A DNA stretch of 64,000 bases from Pseudomonas prosekii (GCF_900105155.1 NZ_LT629762.1:3077001-3141000), one strand, 5' to 3'; shown: positions 26,337-36,695, counted from the first letter of the stretch. Made by a program: numbers and translations. Notes: generated from the letters alone by a model not told the origin.

Positions 26337-29195
26337 TCAGACCTGCTCGAGTGCCTCGTTCAGGGCGCGCTCCAGGTCGGCCTTGTAGCGTAGATACAAA
26401 TTGCTCGAACTCTGCCCATCACCGAGCAGCCCCGACAAGTCGAGGTCGGTGATGTAGCAGCGGTAACGCTCTGTTTCGCGGCGTTGTTCGATGATTTCCC
26501 GGGCGACCACGGTAAACAGCTGATCGCCATACTCCAGTTCCGAAAACTCCCGCTGATTGCAATACAACGTCACCTGCACCTGTCCCGGTGCGGCTTTGCC
26601 GATGATTGCCTGGACGTCGTAGAACGCCTTGTCGGCTTGGGTTTGCGGCGCGGGGCGCGGTTCGACTCGGCGGGCGCGGCCGGGGCCGGATGGCAATAAC
26701 TGGTAATACAAAGTGTCGAGGCTCGACGGCTGGGCGGCGTCCATCGGCAGCAGGGCTTCGCGGCGATAGAGGATCGATTGCAGGAAGCGTTGCAGCGGCA
26801 CCAACAGGCTTTGTTCGTCGTGGTACGGCAGGCGTTGTTGCCACAGCGCGTTGAATTCATCCAGCACGTACAAATCGGCCTGTTGCTCGGTGATCCGGTA
26901 GAACACCTGAATGCATTCAGGCTGGCCCATCGGCAGCAGCAGCGCGATGTCCTGTTCTTCGAGGGCCATCGGGTCGAGGTGCAGCGGGCTGTAGCTCGCC
27001 AGTTCTTCCCCAAGGTAATCGAACAGCGCTGGCAGGGTGGCGAGGGCGATGTGGTTGACTTGGCCGGGGATCAATTCGAGCACGTGGTAATGCTGCTGGA
27101 CCTGAATCAGATAGCGATGATTGAGTTTGCTCAGCAACAGGTTCTGCGCGGTATCGAGGATTTCCTCGACGCGGCGGGCGATGAATTGCGCGCGGTTGTG
27201 GCAGAAGCAGCGCACCTGTAAACGCACCTGCGAGCGTTGCTGCAACGGACTTTTCGGCAGGTTGTTGAGGTAATCGCGGACGCAATCGAGCAGCGCATGG
27301 GCGCCGTCGTAGCGGCTGACCAGCACTTCGTTCCAGCTATTGAGGGTGACTTGATCGAGCGTCAGCACCAGATTTTCGCGCACGCCGGCGTAGCTCAGCG
27401 AGTCGGTGCGTTCGGTGGTCATCAGGATGTTGAGGTCGCGATGGTGCTTGAGCGGATCGACGCCGACGTTCACCAGAATCAGCACTTCGCTCGGCACGCT
27501 GGGGCGCAACAGCGCGTCTTCGGCGACGCTGGTCAGGGGCAGGGCGATGGTTTGTTGCAGGCTGCCGAGCAGGTTGAACAGTTCGAATTCGCTCAAATCG
27601 CTGGTGCCGGGGTGCAGCGCCAGGCGGGTGCTGCTGTCGATCACGCCGTTGCGGTGGCACCAGGTCAGCAGTTCGAGCAATTCGCGGCTGCGTTTGATCG
27701 GCGCAAAATGCTCCCACTCATGCGCGGTCAGGCTGCCGTTGTACAAACCCCATTGCGTCTGGCCCGGTTCCTTCTTGTTCGGCGCTTGCACCAGCGTCAA
27801 GGTGTCTTCGGCCAAATCCGGGGCGATGCCCGGGTTGATGAATTCGACCTTGTCGGCCTTGCGCTCGAACGCCGCGTACAGGCGCCGACCGAGCACGTTG
27901 AGGTCGCGTTTGTTGATCAGGCTGACGGTTTGTTCGGTGCGGGCGAATTGGGTCAGGAAGCGGTAGCTGTAATTCAGTTCGCTGACCAGGGCCCGGCGTT
28001 CGCTGCCGACCTGACGGACTTTCCACTGGCTGCGGCTATCGAGCAACGCCAGGTGCCGCTGGTCCCACTGCCATTCGCTGGCCAGGCGTTCGAGCAATGA
28101 ACGCTGCCAGCTCTGGTTGCGGCTGTTGCCGGCGGTGAGTTTGCGATTGACCTTCAGGTACAGCGCGCGGCGCACGACTTCGAGGCGCTCGGGTTCGTTA
28201 CGCGCAGTCAGGTATTCCTCGATGCGCCGGTAAACCACGATGTACGGGTCCAGCTCGTCGAGGTCGAGCTGGTTGGCAAACACCGCTTGTTTGAAGCGCA
28301 GGCTCAGGCATTGGACCTGCGGATGTTCGCTGGCGTAGACCTCGATCAGCAGCAGTTTGAGCACGGACTTGTAGGGCGATTCGATGCCCTTGAACAACTG
28401 CCAGAGCCCGGCACCGATGAATTCTCCCGGCGGAATGTGCGCCAGATTGCCCAGGTCGAGGGTTTCGTCGGCGCGAATAAAGCGCTTGGACACCAACGTG
28501 TGGGTGTATTCGCTATAGCTCGCCTCTTCGTAGACCGGCACCAGCCACCAGATCGGTGTGCGCCCGGCGAGCCAGATTGCGGTGCGATAGAACTCATCGA
28601 GCAGCAGATAGTGCTGAGTGGTGCCGCAGTCTTCCGAGCTCAATTGCGTATCGCGTTCACCGCGAACAAATCGGCTCGGGTCAATCAGAAAGAAGTGCGC
28701 CTCGGCGCCCTGACTGGCGGCCCAGACTTCGAGCAACTGACATTTTTTGCGCAGCTCGGCGAGTTCGCTTTCGTTCAGGTCCGGGCCGTGGCACACCCAC
28801 ACGTCCATGTCGCTCTGGTCCGCCTGCGCGAGGGTGCCGAGGCTGCCCATCAGGAACAGTCCGAGAATCGGTCGCGGCGGATTGCTGCCGTGGCGCGGCT
28901 TGTAGGAAAACGAGCGGGTCAGGCGTTGGGCTTCGGTGAGGGTGTTGGCGTCAGGCTCGTAGTTCGACAGCCCGGCCGGCGTGCTGCCGGACACATAACC
29001 CGGCAGCAGCGGGTGATTGACGTGGAAAAACAGTGGCAGCAGGGTCAGAACCGCTTGTTGGCGCGTCGACAACCCTTCCATCGCCCGGGCCAGGCGGCCT
29101 TCGTTGAGTTTGAGAAAACGTGCGCGCAGCTGGCTGAGAACCTTGCGGTCGATTCCCTCGTCCAGATCGGGGCGGATTTCATGGGTGCGGGTCAT
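26337..29195 (-). CDS. cyaA: Class I adenylate cyclase
   Basis: A 952-aa class I enzyme making cAMP from ATP. The nucleotidyltransferase motif GSLGTLAQADQSDMDVWVCH is at about 117-136, with the metal-binding Asp pair in SDMDVW. The C-terminal half is the regulatory domain of the enterobacterial type. It is the partner of the Vfr/CRP-type regulator, which is not in the window. Its stop is 4 nt from the rnk stop (convergent). Confidence 0.97.
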   Translation of the reverse strand: MTRTHEIRPDLDEGIDRKVLSQLRARFLKLNEGRLARAMEGLSTRQQAVLTLLPLFFHVNHPLLPGYVSGSTPAGLSNYEPDANTLTEAQRLTRSFSYKPRHGSNPPRPILGLFLMGSLGTLAQADQSDMDVWVCHGPDLNESELAELRKKCQLLEVWAASQGAEAHFFLIDPSRFVRGERDTQLSSEDCGTTQHYLLLDEFYRTAIWLAGRTPIWWLVPVYEEASYSEYTHTLVSKRFIRADETLDLGNLAHIPPGEFIGAGLWQLFKGIESPYKSVLKLLLIEVYASEHPQVQCLSLRFKQAVFANQLDLDELDPYIVVYRRIEEYLTARNEPERLEVVRRALYLKVNRKLTAGNSRNQSWQRSLLERLASEWQWDQRHLALLDSRSQWKVRQVGSERRALVSELNYSYRFLTQFARTEQTVSLINKRDLNVLGRRLYAAFERKADKVEFINPGIAPDLAEDTLTLVQAPNKKEPGQTQWGLYNGSLTAHEWEHFAPIKRSRELLELLTWCHRNGVIDSSTRLALHPGTSDLSEFELFNLLGSLQQTIALPLTSVAEDALLRPSVPSEVLILVNVGVDPLKHHRDLNILMTTERTDSLSYAGVRENLVLTLDQVTLNSWNEVLVSRYDGAHALLDCVRDYLNNLPKSPLQQRSQVRLQVRCFCHNRAQFIARRVEEILDTAQNLLLSKLNHRYLIQVQQHYHVLELIPGQVNHIALATLPALFDYLGEELASYSPLHLDPMALEEQDIALLLPMGQPECIQVFYRITEQQADLYVLDEFNALWQQRLPYHDEQSLLVPLQRFLQSILYRREALLPMDAAQPSSLDTLYYQLLPSGPGRARRVEPRPAPQTQADKAFYDVQAIIGKAAPGQVQVTLYCNQREFSELEYGDQLFTVVAREIIEQRRETERYRCYITDLDLSGLLGDGQSSSNLYLRYKADLERALNEALEQV

Positions 29196-29327
29196 GTCAG
29201 CTCAAACCGGCTCGCGAAGCTCGGACGTGGGGTCTGCGGATGAGGGGCAGTTTAGCGCCTCGGCCCCGGGAGTTTTAAGCTGAATTTGATTTTTGACGCC
29301 AGATTTCCAGCGAGCGGCATCAGTTGG

Positions 29328-29361
29328 CCCGCGGAAATCCCTTAGCAGGGGTTTCCGTGGG
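29328..29361. terminator. 14-bp stem-loop between TIGR02647 and cyaA
   Basis: CCCGCGGAAATCCC (29328-29341) pairs fully, with two G-U pairs, with GGGGTTTCCGTGGG (29348-29361) around a 6-nt loop. It lies 15 nt after the stop of the TIGR02647 gene on the minus strand. There is no T-run, so it may act as a stabiliser instead of a terminator. Confidence 0.5.
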
Positions 29362-29375
29362 CGAAACGCTGAGGC

Positions 29376-29621
29376 TCAGGCTGTTTCTTCGACGCTCAGA
29401 ATGGTCAGGACGGTTTGCACATTTTGCGCAGCGTCACGACCCAGGCTGGTCAGGTAACCGCCGTCGGGCTGGTCGATCAGTTCTTTTTCATGCAGGCGTT
29501 TGGCGGCGGCAATGTGTTTCGGGGCAGCGGTCTGATGAATTTTCAAACCTTCCTGGGAACTGTCCAGGTTGAAGAGGGCAAGGACTTCCAGTTCGGCAAC
29601 CAACTCAGGGGTAAGCGACAT
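29376..29621 (-). CDS. TIGR02647 family small protein
   Basis: An 81-aa protein with the TIGR02647 pattern (LTPELVAELEVLALFNLDSS, HHAAAP-like KHIAAAKRLHEKELIDQPDG, YLTSLGRDAAQNVQTVL). The fold looks like a winged helix, so DNA binding is possible but untested. It stands where the same family sits in P. aeruginosa, between rnk/cyaA and PA5271-like genes. Confidence 0.85.
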   Translation of the reverse strand: MSLTPELVAELEVLALFNLDSSQEGLKIHQTAAPKHIAAAKRLHEKELIDQPDGGYLTSLGRDAAQNVQTVLTILSVEETA

Positions 29622-29744
29622 AAGGACTCCAGACTTTCTAGGAATTGGACGACAGCGCCCCTAAGGTGAGCCCACTCGTGCGGCATGTCCAGTGCTTGCA
29701 TCAGGGTTTTTTCGCCTTGGGAAGCAATCCCCGGCAGCGGGGTG

Positions 29745-29836
29745 CTGTAGGAGCAAGGCTTGCCCGCGATTGCCGCGCTGCGATCTGCCAGATGGACCGT
29801 GTCATCGTTCATCGCGGGCAAGCCTTGCTCCCACAG
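29745..29836. repeat. REP doublet (GCAAGGCTTGCCCGCGA type)
   Basis: CTGTAGGAGCAAGGCTTGCC at the left and GGCAAGCCTTGCTCCCACAG at the right form an inverted pair about 50 nt apart. It lies between two minus-strand genes. Confidence 0.85.
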
Positions 29837-29849
29837 GTGCGGGCACTGT

Positions 29850-30134
29850 TTAGTTCTTCTCTGGCGGCAATTCTGGCAGGGCGCGCAGGGCTGTTTCGTA
29901 CCATTCGGTATTGAACGCGCGGTCTTCTTCGAGGATCGCGTCGATTTCCACTGCCAATACGTGGGCCATCAGGCTGAGGATTTCTTCGCGCTCGTAACCC
30001 ACCAGGGTCAGCTTGTTGAAAGTCGCTTTGGCCGCTGGCGGGTTGTCGCTTTCGATCTGGTTTTCAATCGCTTCGATCAGCGTGTTCTCGGCGAATTCTT
30101 CTTCGTCGCTATCGATGTCAGTCGGCTCGCTCAT
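29850..30134 (-). CDS. Conserved hypothetical acidic protein (PA5271-like)
   Basis: A 94-aa acidic protein beginning MSEPTDIDSDEEEFAENTL. The ATG at 30134 has GGAG upstream. It is probably all-helical, with LTLVGYEREEILSLMAHVLA followed by EDRAFNTEWYETALRALPEL. No membrane segment, no known domain. By position it matches the small hypothetical gene beside cyaA in P. aeruginosa. Function unknown. Confidence 0.8.
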   Translation of the reverse strand: MSEPTDIDSDEEEFAENTLIEAIENQIESDNPPAAKATFNKLTLVGYEREEILSLMAHVLAVEIDAILEEDRAFNTEWYETALRALPELPPEKN

Positions 30135-30258
30135 GGCAGGCTCCTCAAGGTAAGGCGCGCAGTTTACCTGCATTCAGCGCCGTGATGCTGCTGGCAAGAA
30201 ACGCCCCGGCGATCTATAAACAGGCACTGCCCACCCCGCACGGCCTGGAGGCTTCGTG

Positions 30259-30918
30259 ATGCTCAAGCTTTATGGATTTTCCGTCAGCAACTACTACAAC
30301 ATGGTCAAACTGGCGCTGCTGGAGAAGGGACTGCCGTTCGAAGAAGTGCTGTTTTACCCGGCCGCGACCCCGGAGGCGCTAGCCATCAGCCCGCGCGGCA
30401 AAGTGCCGGTGCTCGGCGTCGATCAGGGTTTTGTCAACGAAACCAGCGTGATCCTCGAATACCTCGAACACAGCCAGACAGGCACGCCGCTGCTGCCCAG
30501 CGATCCCTTCGAACGCGCGCAAACGCTGGCGCTGGCCAAGGAAATCGAGCTGTACATCGAACTGCCGGGCCGCGCCTGTTATGGCGAAGCATTCTTCGGC
30601 TCGCCAGTGCCGGACGCGATCAAGGACAAGAGCAAATCCGAGTTGCTGCTGGGTTTTGCCTCGTTGGGCAGGCACGGCAAATTCGCCCCGTATGTCGCGG
30701 GCGACCAGCTGAGCATTGCCGATTTGTACTTTCTCTACAGCGTGCCGCTGGCCTGTGCGGTGGGGCAGAAGCTGTTCGGGATTGATCTGTTGGCCGAGAT
30801 GCCGGCGGCGAAGGCGTTGCTGGAAAGGCTGGAGCAGAATCCGCATGTGCAGCGGATTGCGGCGGACAAGGACGCGGCCATGCCAGGGTTTATGGCGATG
30901 ATTGCGGCCAAGAAGTAA
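30259..30918 (+). CDS. Glutathione S-transferase family protein
   Basis: A 219-aa GST. The N-terminal thioredoxin-like domain contains YGFSVSNYYNMVKLALLE with the active-site Ser/Tyr region, PRGKVPVLG (cis-Pro) and NETSVILEYLE, the glutathione gamma-glutamyl binding motif. The C-terminal domain is helical (YVAGDQLSIADLYFLYSVPL). The ATG at 30259 is chosen over the GTG at 30256 because GGAGG lies 6 nt before it. It is divergent from the upstream small gene; substrate unknown. Confidence 0.92.
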   Translation: MLKLYGFSVSNYYNMVKLALLEKGLPFEEVLFYPAATPEALAISPRGKVPVLGVDQGFVNETSVILEYLEHSQTGTPLLPSDPFERAQTLALAKEIELYIELPGRACYGEAFFGSPVPDAIKDKSKSELLLGFASLGRHGKFAPYVAGDQLSIADLYFLYSVPLACAVGQKLFGIDLLAEMPAAKALLERLEQNPHVQRIAADKDAAMPGFMAMIAAKK

Positions 30919-30943
30919 GGGTTTGTAGCGCTCCTTCGAGTGT

Positions 30944-31027
30944 CATCGCGGGCAAGCCTTGCTCCCACAGATTCGTGTTGATTTAAAAATCAACGCAGTC
31001 CTGTAGGAGCGAGGCTTGCCCGCGAAG
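30944..31027. repeat. REP doublet between gst and argH
   Basis: GCGGGCAAGCCTTGCTCCCA on the left and TGTAGGAGCGAGGCTTGCCC on the right, inverted. It lies between two convergent genes and ends 3 nt before the argH stop. Confidence 0.85.
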
Positions 31028-31030
31028 CTT

Positions 31031-32425
31031 TTAACGGCTGGCGAGCAACGCCTGACCGCGCGCCACAGCCTGCTTGACCTGCGCCGGCGCAGTCCCGCCG
31101 ATGTGGTCACGGGCATTCACCGAGCCTTCCAGCGTCAGCACCGCAAACACGTCCTGATCGATCTGATCGCTGAATTTGCGCAGCTCTTCCAGGCTCATTT
31201 CCGCCAGGTCCTTGCCGCTTTCCACGCCGTACTTGACCGCGTGGCCGACGATCTCGTGGCAATCACGGAACGGCAGACCACGGCGCACCAGATAGTCGGC
31301 GAGGTCGGTGGCGGTGGAGAAACCACGCAGCGCCGCTTCGCGCATCATCGCGTGCTTGGGTTTGATCGCCGGGATCATGTCGGCAAACGCGCGCAGCGAG
31401 TCGCGCAACGTGTCGGCGGCGTCGAACAGCGGTTCCTTGTCTTCCTGATTGTCCTTGTTGTAGGCCAGTGGCTGGCCCTTCATCAAGGTCAGCAGGCCCA
31501 TCAACGCGCCGAACACGCGACCGGTCTTGCCGCGCACCAGCTCTGGCACATCGGGGTTTTTCTTTTGCGGCATGATCGAGCTGCCGGTGCAGAAACGGTC
31601 CGGCAGATCGATGAACTGGAATTGCGCGCTGGTCCACAGCACCAGCTCTTCGGAGAAGCGCGACAAGTGCATCATCGCGATGCTCGCGGCCGAGCAGAAC
31701 TCGATAGCAAAGTCACGATCCGAGACGTTATCCAGCGAGTTGCCGCCGACGGCGTCGAAGCCCAGCAGTTGCGCGGTGTATTCGCGGTCGATCGGGTAGG
31801 TGGTGCCCGCCAGCGCGGCGCTGCCCAGTGGCATGCGGTTGGTGCGTTTGCGGCAATCGACCAGGCGCTCGTAGTCGCGGCTGAGCATTTCGAACCAGGC
31901 CAACATGTGATGGCCGAAGGTCACTGGCTGCGCGGTTTGCAGGTGAGTGAAGCCGGGCATGATGCTGCCAGCCTCGCGCTCGGCCTGTTCCAGCAAGCCT
32001 TTTTGCAGGCGGGTGATTTCAGCGAGGATCAGGTCAATCTCGTCACGCAGCCACAGGCGAATGTCGGTAGCGACCTGGTCGTTACGGCTGCGCCCGGTGT
32101 GAAGTTTTTTGCCGGTCACGCCGATGCGATCGGTCAGGCGTGCCTCGATGTTCATGTGCACGTCTTCGAGGTCGATGCGCCAGTCGAACTGGCCGGCTTC
32201 GATTTCGCCCTGAATGGTTTTCAGGCCGTCGCTGATGCTGTCGCGTTCGGCATCGGTCAGCACGCCGACTTTGGCCAGCATGGTGGCGTGGGCGATCGAG
32301 CCCATGATGTCGTGGCGATACAGGCGCTGGTCGAAAGTGACGGAGGCGGTGAAGCGGGCGACGAAGGCGTCGACGGGTTCACTGAAGCGGCCGCCCCAGG
32401 ACTGATTGGTCTTGTCAGTGCTCAT
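31031..32425 (-). CDS. argH: Argininosuccinate lyase
   Basis: A 464-aa enzyme for the last step of arginine synthesis. The fumarase-superfamily signature [12 protein letters not shown] with catalytic Ser is at about 282-293; [13 protein letters not shown] and TPRLRDS-like [16 protein letters not shown] segments are also intact. It is divergent from algR, as in other pseudomonads. Confidence 0.98.
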   Translation of the reverse strand: MSTDKTNQSWGGRFSEPVDAFVARFTASVTFDQRLYRHDIMGSIAHATMLAKVGVLTDAERDSISDGLKTIQGEIEAGQFDWRIDLEDVHMNIEARLTDRIGVTGKKLHTGRSRNDQVATDIRLWLRDEIDLILAEITRLQKGLLEQAEREAGSIMPGFTHLQTAQPVTFGHHMLAWFEMLSRDYERLVDCRKRTNRMPLGSAALAGTTYPIDREYTAQLLGFDAVGGNSLDNVSDRDFAIEFCSAASIAMMHLSRFSEELVLWTSAQFQFIDLPDRFCTGSSIMPQKKNPDVPELVRGKTGRVFGALMGLLTLMKGQPLAYNKDNQEDKEPLFDAADTLRDSLRAFADMIPAIKPKHAMMREAALRGFSTATDLADYLVRRGLPFRDCHEIVGHAVKYGVESGKDLAEMSLEELRKFSDQIDQDVFAVLTLEGSVNARDHIGGTAPAQVKQAVARGQALLASR

Positions 32426-32933
32426 GAATTCGCTCGTATCGGCTTGAAGAAAGTTGGCGTTTTACGCTGGGGCGGATAATAACAGGGTTGCCAATCCTGT
32501 CGTTGACGCTGGTCGCGACGTTTTTTTCTCATGTGCGGGGCCATACTCGGGCAACGCCGGCGGTTAATGCGCAACGATATTTTTCAATTGAGCAATATCG
32601 CGCCGGCAACCGTCTACAGTTGGACAGTAGGAACAGCGCACTTCTGTGCGCTGGCGCTGCCTATAAAAAAAGGGGGGTGTTCATGGTGTGTATCAGCAAA
32701 CCCTACGGCGATGCCTCGGCCAGGTTTAACCGCAATGCCTCGGCCAGCTCTTGCGGCAGTGCCTTGCCAGCGCGGGCCTGGGCCGCCAAACGCCCGGCAG
32801 TGGAAAATTTAGCCGCCGGTCTCGCGGCACTTTTTAGCCCTCGCGCCAGTCTTAGCGTGGATCGCGGTGACGGATGTCACTTCACCTGTCTACGCTATCC
32901 TTGTGCGAGACTCACGCAGGAATCCAGCGCAAT
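32426..32933. other. argH-algR intergenic region (no sensor kinase gene)
   Basis: About 510 nt without a convincing gene. Open frames in it lack a ribosome site and family features. A perfect 8-bp inverted repeat CAGCGCAC-TTCT-GTGCGCTG is present at about 32634-32653, followed closely by TATAAAAAAAGG. A partially Ala/Leu-rich minus-strand frame ends at 32703. The algR and argH promoters must be here. Confidence 0.6.
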
Positions 32934-33680
32934 ATGAATGTCCTGATCGTTGATGACGAACCCCTAGCCCGCGAGCGCCTGAGCCGAATGGTCGGTGAAC
33001 TCGAGGGATACAGTGTCATGGAGCCCGGAGCCACGAACGGCGAAGAGGCGTTGGCGCTGATCGACAGCCATAAACCGGATATCGTGCTGCTCGATATCCG
33101 CATGCCGGGCCTCGACGGCCTGCAAGTGGCTGCCCGATTGTGCGAACGCGAAACCCCGCCAGCCGTGGTTTTTTGCACCGGCCCTGACGATTTTGCCGAA
33201 GAGGCGATGCAAGCCAGCGGCGTGGTTTACCTGGTCAAACCGGTGCGTGCCGAGGCGTTGCTCGAAGCCTTGAAGAAGGCCGAGCGCCCCAACCGTGTGC
33301 AACTTGCTGCCCTCACGCGTCCCGCCGCCGAAACCGGTAGCGGCCCACGCAGCCACATCAGTGCCCGTACCCGCAAAGGCATCGAGCTGATCCCGTTGGG
33401 CCAAGTGGTTTACTTCATTGCCGACCACAAATACGTGACCTTGCGCCACGAGGGCGGCGAAGTGCTGCTGGATGAACCGCTGAAGGCGCTTGAAGACGAA
33501 TTCGGCGATCGCTTCGTGCGCATCCACCGCAACGCGCTGGTCGCCCGCGAGCGCATCGAACGCCTGCAGCGCACGCCACTGGGGCATTTTCAGCTGTTCC
33601 TCAAAGGCCTGAACGGCGATGCGTTGATCGTCAGCCGTCGTCATGTGGCCGGTGTGCGCAAAATGATGCAACAGCTTTAA
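32934..33680 (+). CDS. algR: LytTR response regulator AlgR
   Basis: A 248-aa response regulator. Receiver domain: acidic pocket DDEP (residues 7-8), phospho-acceptor D54 in IVLLDIRMPG, and K in YLVKPV. The LytTR DNA-binding domain covers about 145-245 (FIADHKYVTLRHEGGEVLLD, RFVRIHRNALVARERI). In P. aeruginosa AlgR controls alginate, type IV pili and quorum-related genes together with the kinase FimS/AlgZ encoded just upstream; no such gene is in the gap here. The start at 32934 gives MNVLIVDDEP. hemC follows after 138 nt. Confidence 0.96.
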   Translation: MNVLIVDDEPLARERLSRMVGELEGYSVMEPGATNGEEALALIDSHKPDIVLLDIRMPGLDGLQVAARLCERETPPAVVFCTGPDDFAEEAMQASGVVYLVKPVRAEALLEALKKAERPNRVQLAALTRPAAETGSGPRSHISARTRKGIELIPLGQVVYFIADHKYVTLRHEGGEVLLDEPLKALEDEFGDRFVRIHRNALVARERIERLQRTPLGHFQLFLKGLNGDALIVSRRHVAGVRKMMQQL

Positions 33681-33818
33681 TCCGCCAGTCTCAGGCGGAT
33701 TTCACACAAGATTGCCGGACGTTGAGGGCCAGGGAGGCCGCGCAGTTCCTGATACAAGTCAAAGTGGATTTGGTTGAGCTGTTATTATCCGCCGTATCTA
33801 TTCAGTACGGATTGATCC

Positions 33819-34760
33819 ATGTCCTCTCGCGAAATCCGCATCGCCACCCGTAAAAGTGCGCTGGCCCTCTGGCAGGCCGAATACGTCAAAACTCGCCTCG
33901 AACAAGCCCATCCCGGCCTGTCGGTGACGCTGGTGCCCATGGTCAGTCGCGGCGACAAGCTGCTCGACTCGCCACTGTCGAAAATCGGCGGCAAGGGCCT
34001 GTTCGTCAAGGAACTGGAAACCGCGCTGCTCGAAAACGAAGCCGACATCGCCGTGCACTCGATGAAAGACGTGCCGATGGACTTCCCTGAAGGCCTCGGT
34101 CTGTTCTGCATCTGCGAACGCGAAGACCCGCGCGACGCCTTCGTTTCCAACACCTACGCCAGCCTCGAAGAATTGCCTGAAGGCAGCATCGTCGGGACGT
34201 CGAGCCTGCGCCGTCAGGCCCAGTTGCTGACACGTCGGCCAGACTTGGAAATCCGCTTTCTGCGCGGCAACGTCAATACTCGCCTGGCCAAGCTGGATGC
34301 CGGCGAGTACGACGCGATCATTCTCGCCGCCGCCGGTTTGATCCGTCTCGGTTTCGAAGACCGCATCACCTCGGCGATCAGCGTCGACGACAGCCTGCCG
34401 GCCGGTGGCCAAGGCGCGGTGGGCATCGAATGCCGCAGCGCCGACACGCGAATCCACGCCTTGCTGGCACCGTTGCATCACCACGACACCGCCACTCGTG
34501 TGATCGCCGAGCGCGCCCTGAACAAACACCTGAATGGCGGCTGCCAAGTACCGATCGCCTGCTATGCCGTGCTCGAAGGCGAGCAAATCTGGTTGCGTGG
34601 TCTGGTCGGTGATCCGAGCGGCGGCCTGCTGCTCAGCGCCGAGGCCCGTGCGCCGCGCGGCTCTGCCGAATCGCTGGGTGTGCAGGTTGCCGAAGACCTG
34701 CTCAACCAAGGCGCCGGCGACATTCTCAAAGCGGTTTACGGCGAGGCAGGTCACGAGTGA
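33819..34760 (+). CDS. hemC: Porphobilinogen deaminase (hydroxymethylbilane synthase)
   Basis: A 313-aa enzyme joining four porphobilinogens. The N-terminal [31 protein letters not shown] and AVHSMKDVP are family marks; the dipyrromethane cofactor is carried by the Cys in LNGGCQVPI (about 243). It is the first gene of hemCDXY; hemD starts on a GTG that overlaps its stop. Confidence 0.98.
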   Translation: MSSREIRIATRKSALALWQAEYVKTRLEQAHPGLSVTLVPMVSRGDKLLDSPLSKIGGKGLFVKELETALLENEADIAVHSMKDVPMDFPEGLGLFCICEREDPRDAFVSNTYASLEELPEGSIVGTSSLRRQAQLLTRRPDLEIRFLRGNVNTRLAKLDAGEYDAIILAAAGLIRLGFEDRITSAISVDDSLPAGGQGAVGIECRSADTRIHALLAPLHHHDTATRVIAERALNKHLNGGCQVPIACYAVLEGEQIWLRGLVGDPSGGLLLSAEARAPRGSAESLGVQVAEDLLNQGAGDILKAVYGEAGHE

Positions 34761-35524
34761 GCGGCTGGCGCCTGCTGCTGACGCGCCCCGCCGATGAGTC
34801 GGCGGCGCTGTGCAGCGTGTTGGCCGAACAGGGGGTTTTCAGCAGTTGCCTGCCGCTTTTGGAGATCGAGCCGCTAGTTGCCTCTGACACAATGCGCGCG
34901 GTGATCGGCGAGCTGGAGCGCTTTTGTGCGGTGATCGTGGTCAGCAAGCCTGCCGCGCGGATCGGCATCGATTTGCTGAAGCAGCAATGGCCGCAGCCAC
35001 CGTCGTTGAAATGGTTCACTGTAGGCGCCGCGACTGCGCAGATCCTCGAGGATTTTGGGCTCGATGTGAGCTTCCCGGTGAATGGCGATGACAGCGAAGC
35101 CTTGCTTGATCTTCCCGAGTTGCGCGAGGCTGTTGCCCGGCCTGATCCGCGCGTGCTGATCATGCGCGGGGAGGGCGGGCGCGAGTTGCTCGCTGAGCGT
35201 TTGCGTGAGCTTGGTGCTAGTGTCGAGTATCTGGAGTTGTACCGCCGCTGCTTGCCGCACTATGCGCCGGCCGAGCTGCCCGCGCGTATCGAAGCGGAAC
35301 GCTTGAACGGGCTGGTGGTCAGCAGTGGACAGGGTTTTGAGCACCTGCATCAATTGGCGGGCGATGCCTGGCCGCAATTGGCGCAGTTGCCGTTGTTTGT
35401 TCCAAGCCCAAGGGTTGCCGAGCTGGCACGTGCCGCCGGGGCCCAAACAGTTGTGGATTGTCGTGGCGCGAATGCCACGGCTTTGCTGACGGCGTTACGG
35501 GAGCAACCCGTACCCGTTCTCTAA
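34757..35524 (+). CDS. hemD: Uroporphyrinogen-III synthase
   Basis: A 255-aa enzyme that closes and inverts ring D of hydroxymethylbilane. It has the poorly conserved two-domain fold with the usual marks [25 protein letters not shown] [16 protein letters not shown], and YRRCLP...[11 protein letters not shown]. The GTG start overlaps the hemC stop (GTGA). Confidence 0.93.
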   Translation: MSGWRLLLTRPADESAALCSVLAEQGVFSSCLPLLEIEPLVASDTMRAVIGELERFCAVIVVSKPAARIGIDLLKQQWPQPPSLKWFTVGAATAQILEDFGLDVSFPVNGDDSEALLDLPELREAVARPDPRVLIMRGEGGRELLAERLRELGASVEYLELYRRCLPHYAPAELPARIEAERLNGLVVSSGQGFEHLHQLAGDAWPQLAQLPLFVPSPRVAELARAAGAQTVVDCRGANATALLTALREQPVPVL

Positions 35525-35540
35525 TGCAAAGGATGGATAC

Positions 35541-36695
35541 GTGAGCGAAACAGCCTTGCCTAAAGATGATGTGCAACCCGTGCTGAACAAGCCGGTTGAA
35601 CCGCCAGTTGAAACTGGCCCGCCTGCTGCCGTGCAGCGTCGAGGCAACGGACTGGCCATCGTCGCCCTGTTGCTGGGCGCCGCCGGGGTTGCCGTGGGCG
35701 GTTGGGGAGTCTGGCAGGTGCGTCACCTGCAAGCCAATAATCAACAGCAGCTCAGCCAGGTCCAGGCGCTGAACGATACGGCGCAAAGCCTCAAGCTCAA
35801 TGACCAGCGCCTGACCTCGCGCCTCGAGCAACTACCCGCCGCTGAAGAACTGGATGCGCGCAGCCGTCTGGTGACGCAACTGCAGGGCGATCAGCAGCGC
35901 TTGAATCAACGCCTGGAAACCGTCCTCGGCGCCAGCCGCAAGGATTGGCGTCTGGCCGAGGCCGAGCATTTGTTGCGTCTGGCCAGCCTGCGTCTTTCCG
36001 CGTTGCAGGACATCAGCAGCGCTCAGGCGCTGGTGCAGGGCGCGGACGAAATCCTCCGTGAGCAGAACGATCCAGGTTCCTTTGCCGCTCGCGAGCAAGT
36101 GGCGAAAACCCTGGTGGCGTTGCGCAGCACCGAGCAGCCGGACCGCACCGGGCTGTTTCTGCGATTGGGTGCCCTGCGCGATCAAGTGATCAACCTCACC
36201 GAGCTCGCGCCGGAGTACAAGGACCGTGGCGAATCGCTGCTGGGCCTGACCGCCGATGCGGATGGTTCGAGTCGTTGGGCGCAGTGGTGGGATCAGATTT
36301 CGCATTACATTCGCATCGATTTCAACGCTGACAAAAATGTCCGTCCGCTGCTGGCCGGGCAGAGTCTGAGCCAGGTGCGTCTGGCCCTGAGCCTGGCGCT
36401 GGAGCAGGCGCAGTGGGCCGCGCTCAATGGTCAGGCGCCGGTGTATACCCAAGCGCTGGCCGAGGCGCGCGATGTGCTCAAGGGCAATTTCAATCCGGAT
36501 AACCCGCAAAGCAAAGTCATGCTTGAGCAGGTTGGCGAGTTGAGCAAAGAGCCGGTCACCGTGGTCACGCCAGACTTGGCAGGCACGCTCAGCGCAGTTC
36601 AGGGTTATCTGGAGCGGCGCAATGTCAACGCCGAGCAATCGATCAAGCCGCTGGCCAAACCTGACGCGAGCGCCGCGCAGGAGGCGACGCCATGA
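35541..36695 (+). CDS. hemX: HemX family membrane protein
   Basis: A 384-aa protein annotated in other species as uroporphyrinogen-III C-methyltransferase, but it has no SAM-methyltransferase domain. A short cytoplasmic N-terminus is followed by one membrane helix (GLAIVALLLGAAGVAVGGWG, about 37-56) and a long coiled-coil periplasmic domain (LARLASLRLSALQDISSAQA-like). The GTG start has AAGGATGG 8 nt upstream. It overlaps hemY by 4 nt. The role in heme synthesis is by association. Confidence 0.93.
   Translation: MSETALPKDDVQPVLNKPVEPPVETGPPAAVQRRGNGLAIVALLLGAAGVAVGGWGVWQVRHLQANNQQQLSQVQALNDTAQSLKLNDQRLTSRLEQLPAAEELDARSRLVTQLQGDQQRLNQRLETVLGASRKDWRLAEAEHLLRLASLRLSALQDISSAQALVQGADEILREQNDPGSFAAREQVAKTLVALRSTEQPDRTGLFLRLGALRDQVINLTELAPEYKDRGESLLGLTADADGSSRWAQWWDQISHYIRIDFNADKNVRPLLAGQSLSQVRLALSLALEQAQWAALNGQAPVYTQALAEARDVLKGNFNPDNPQSKVMLEQVGELSKEPVTVVTPDLAGTLSAVQGYLERRNVNAEQSIKPLAKPDASAAQEATP

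Noticed and set aside
32703..32876. Minus-strand Ala/Leu-rich frame in the argH-algR gap
   Set aside because: It has no ATG or GTG start and no ribosome site; only an internal TTG. It could be the remnant of a gene, but the sequence does not show which.
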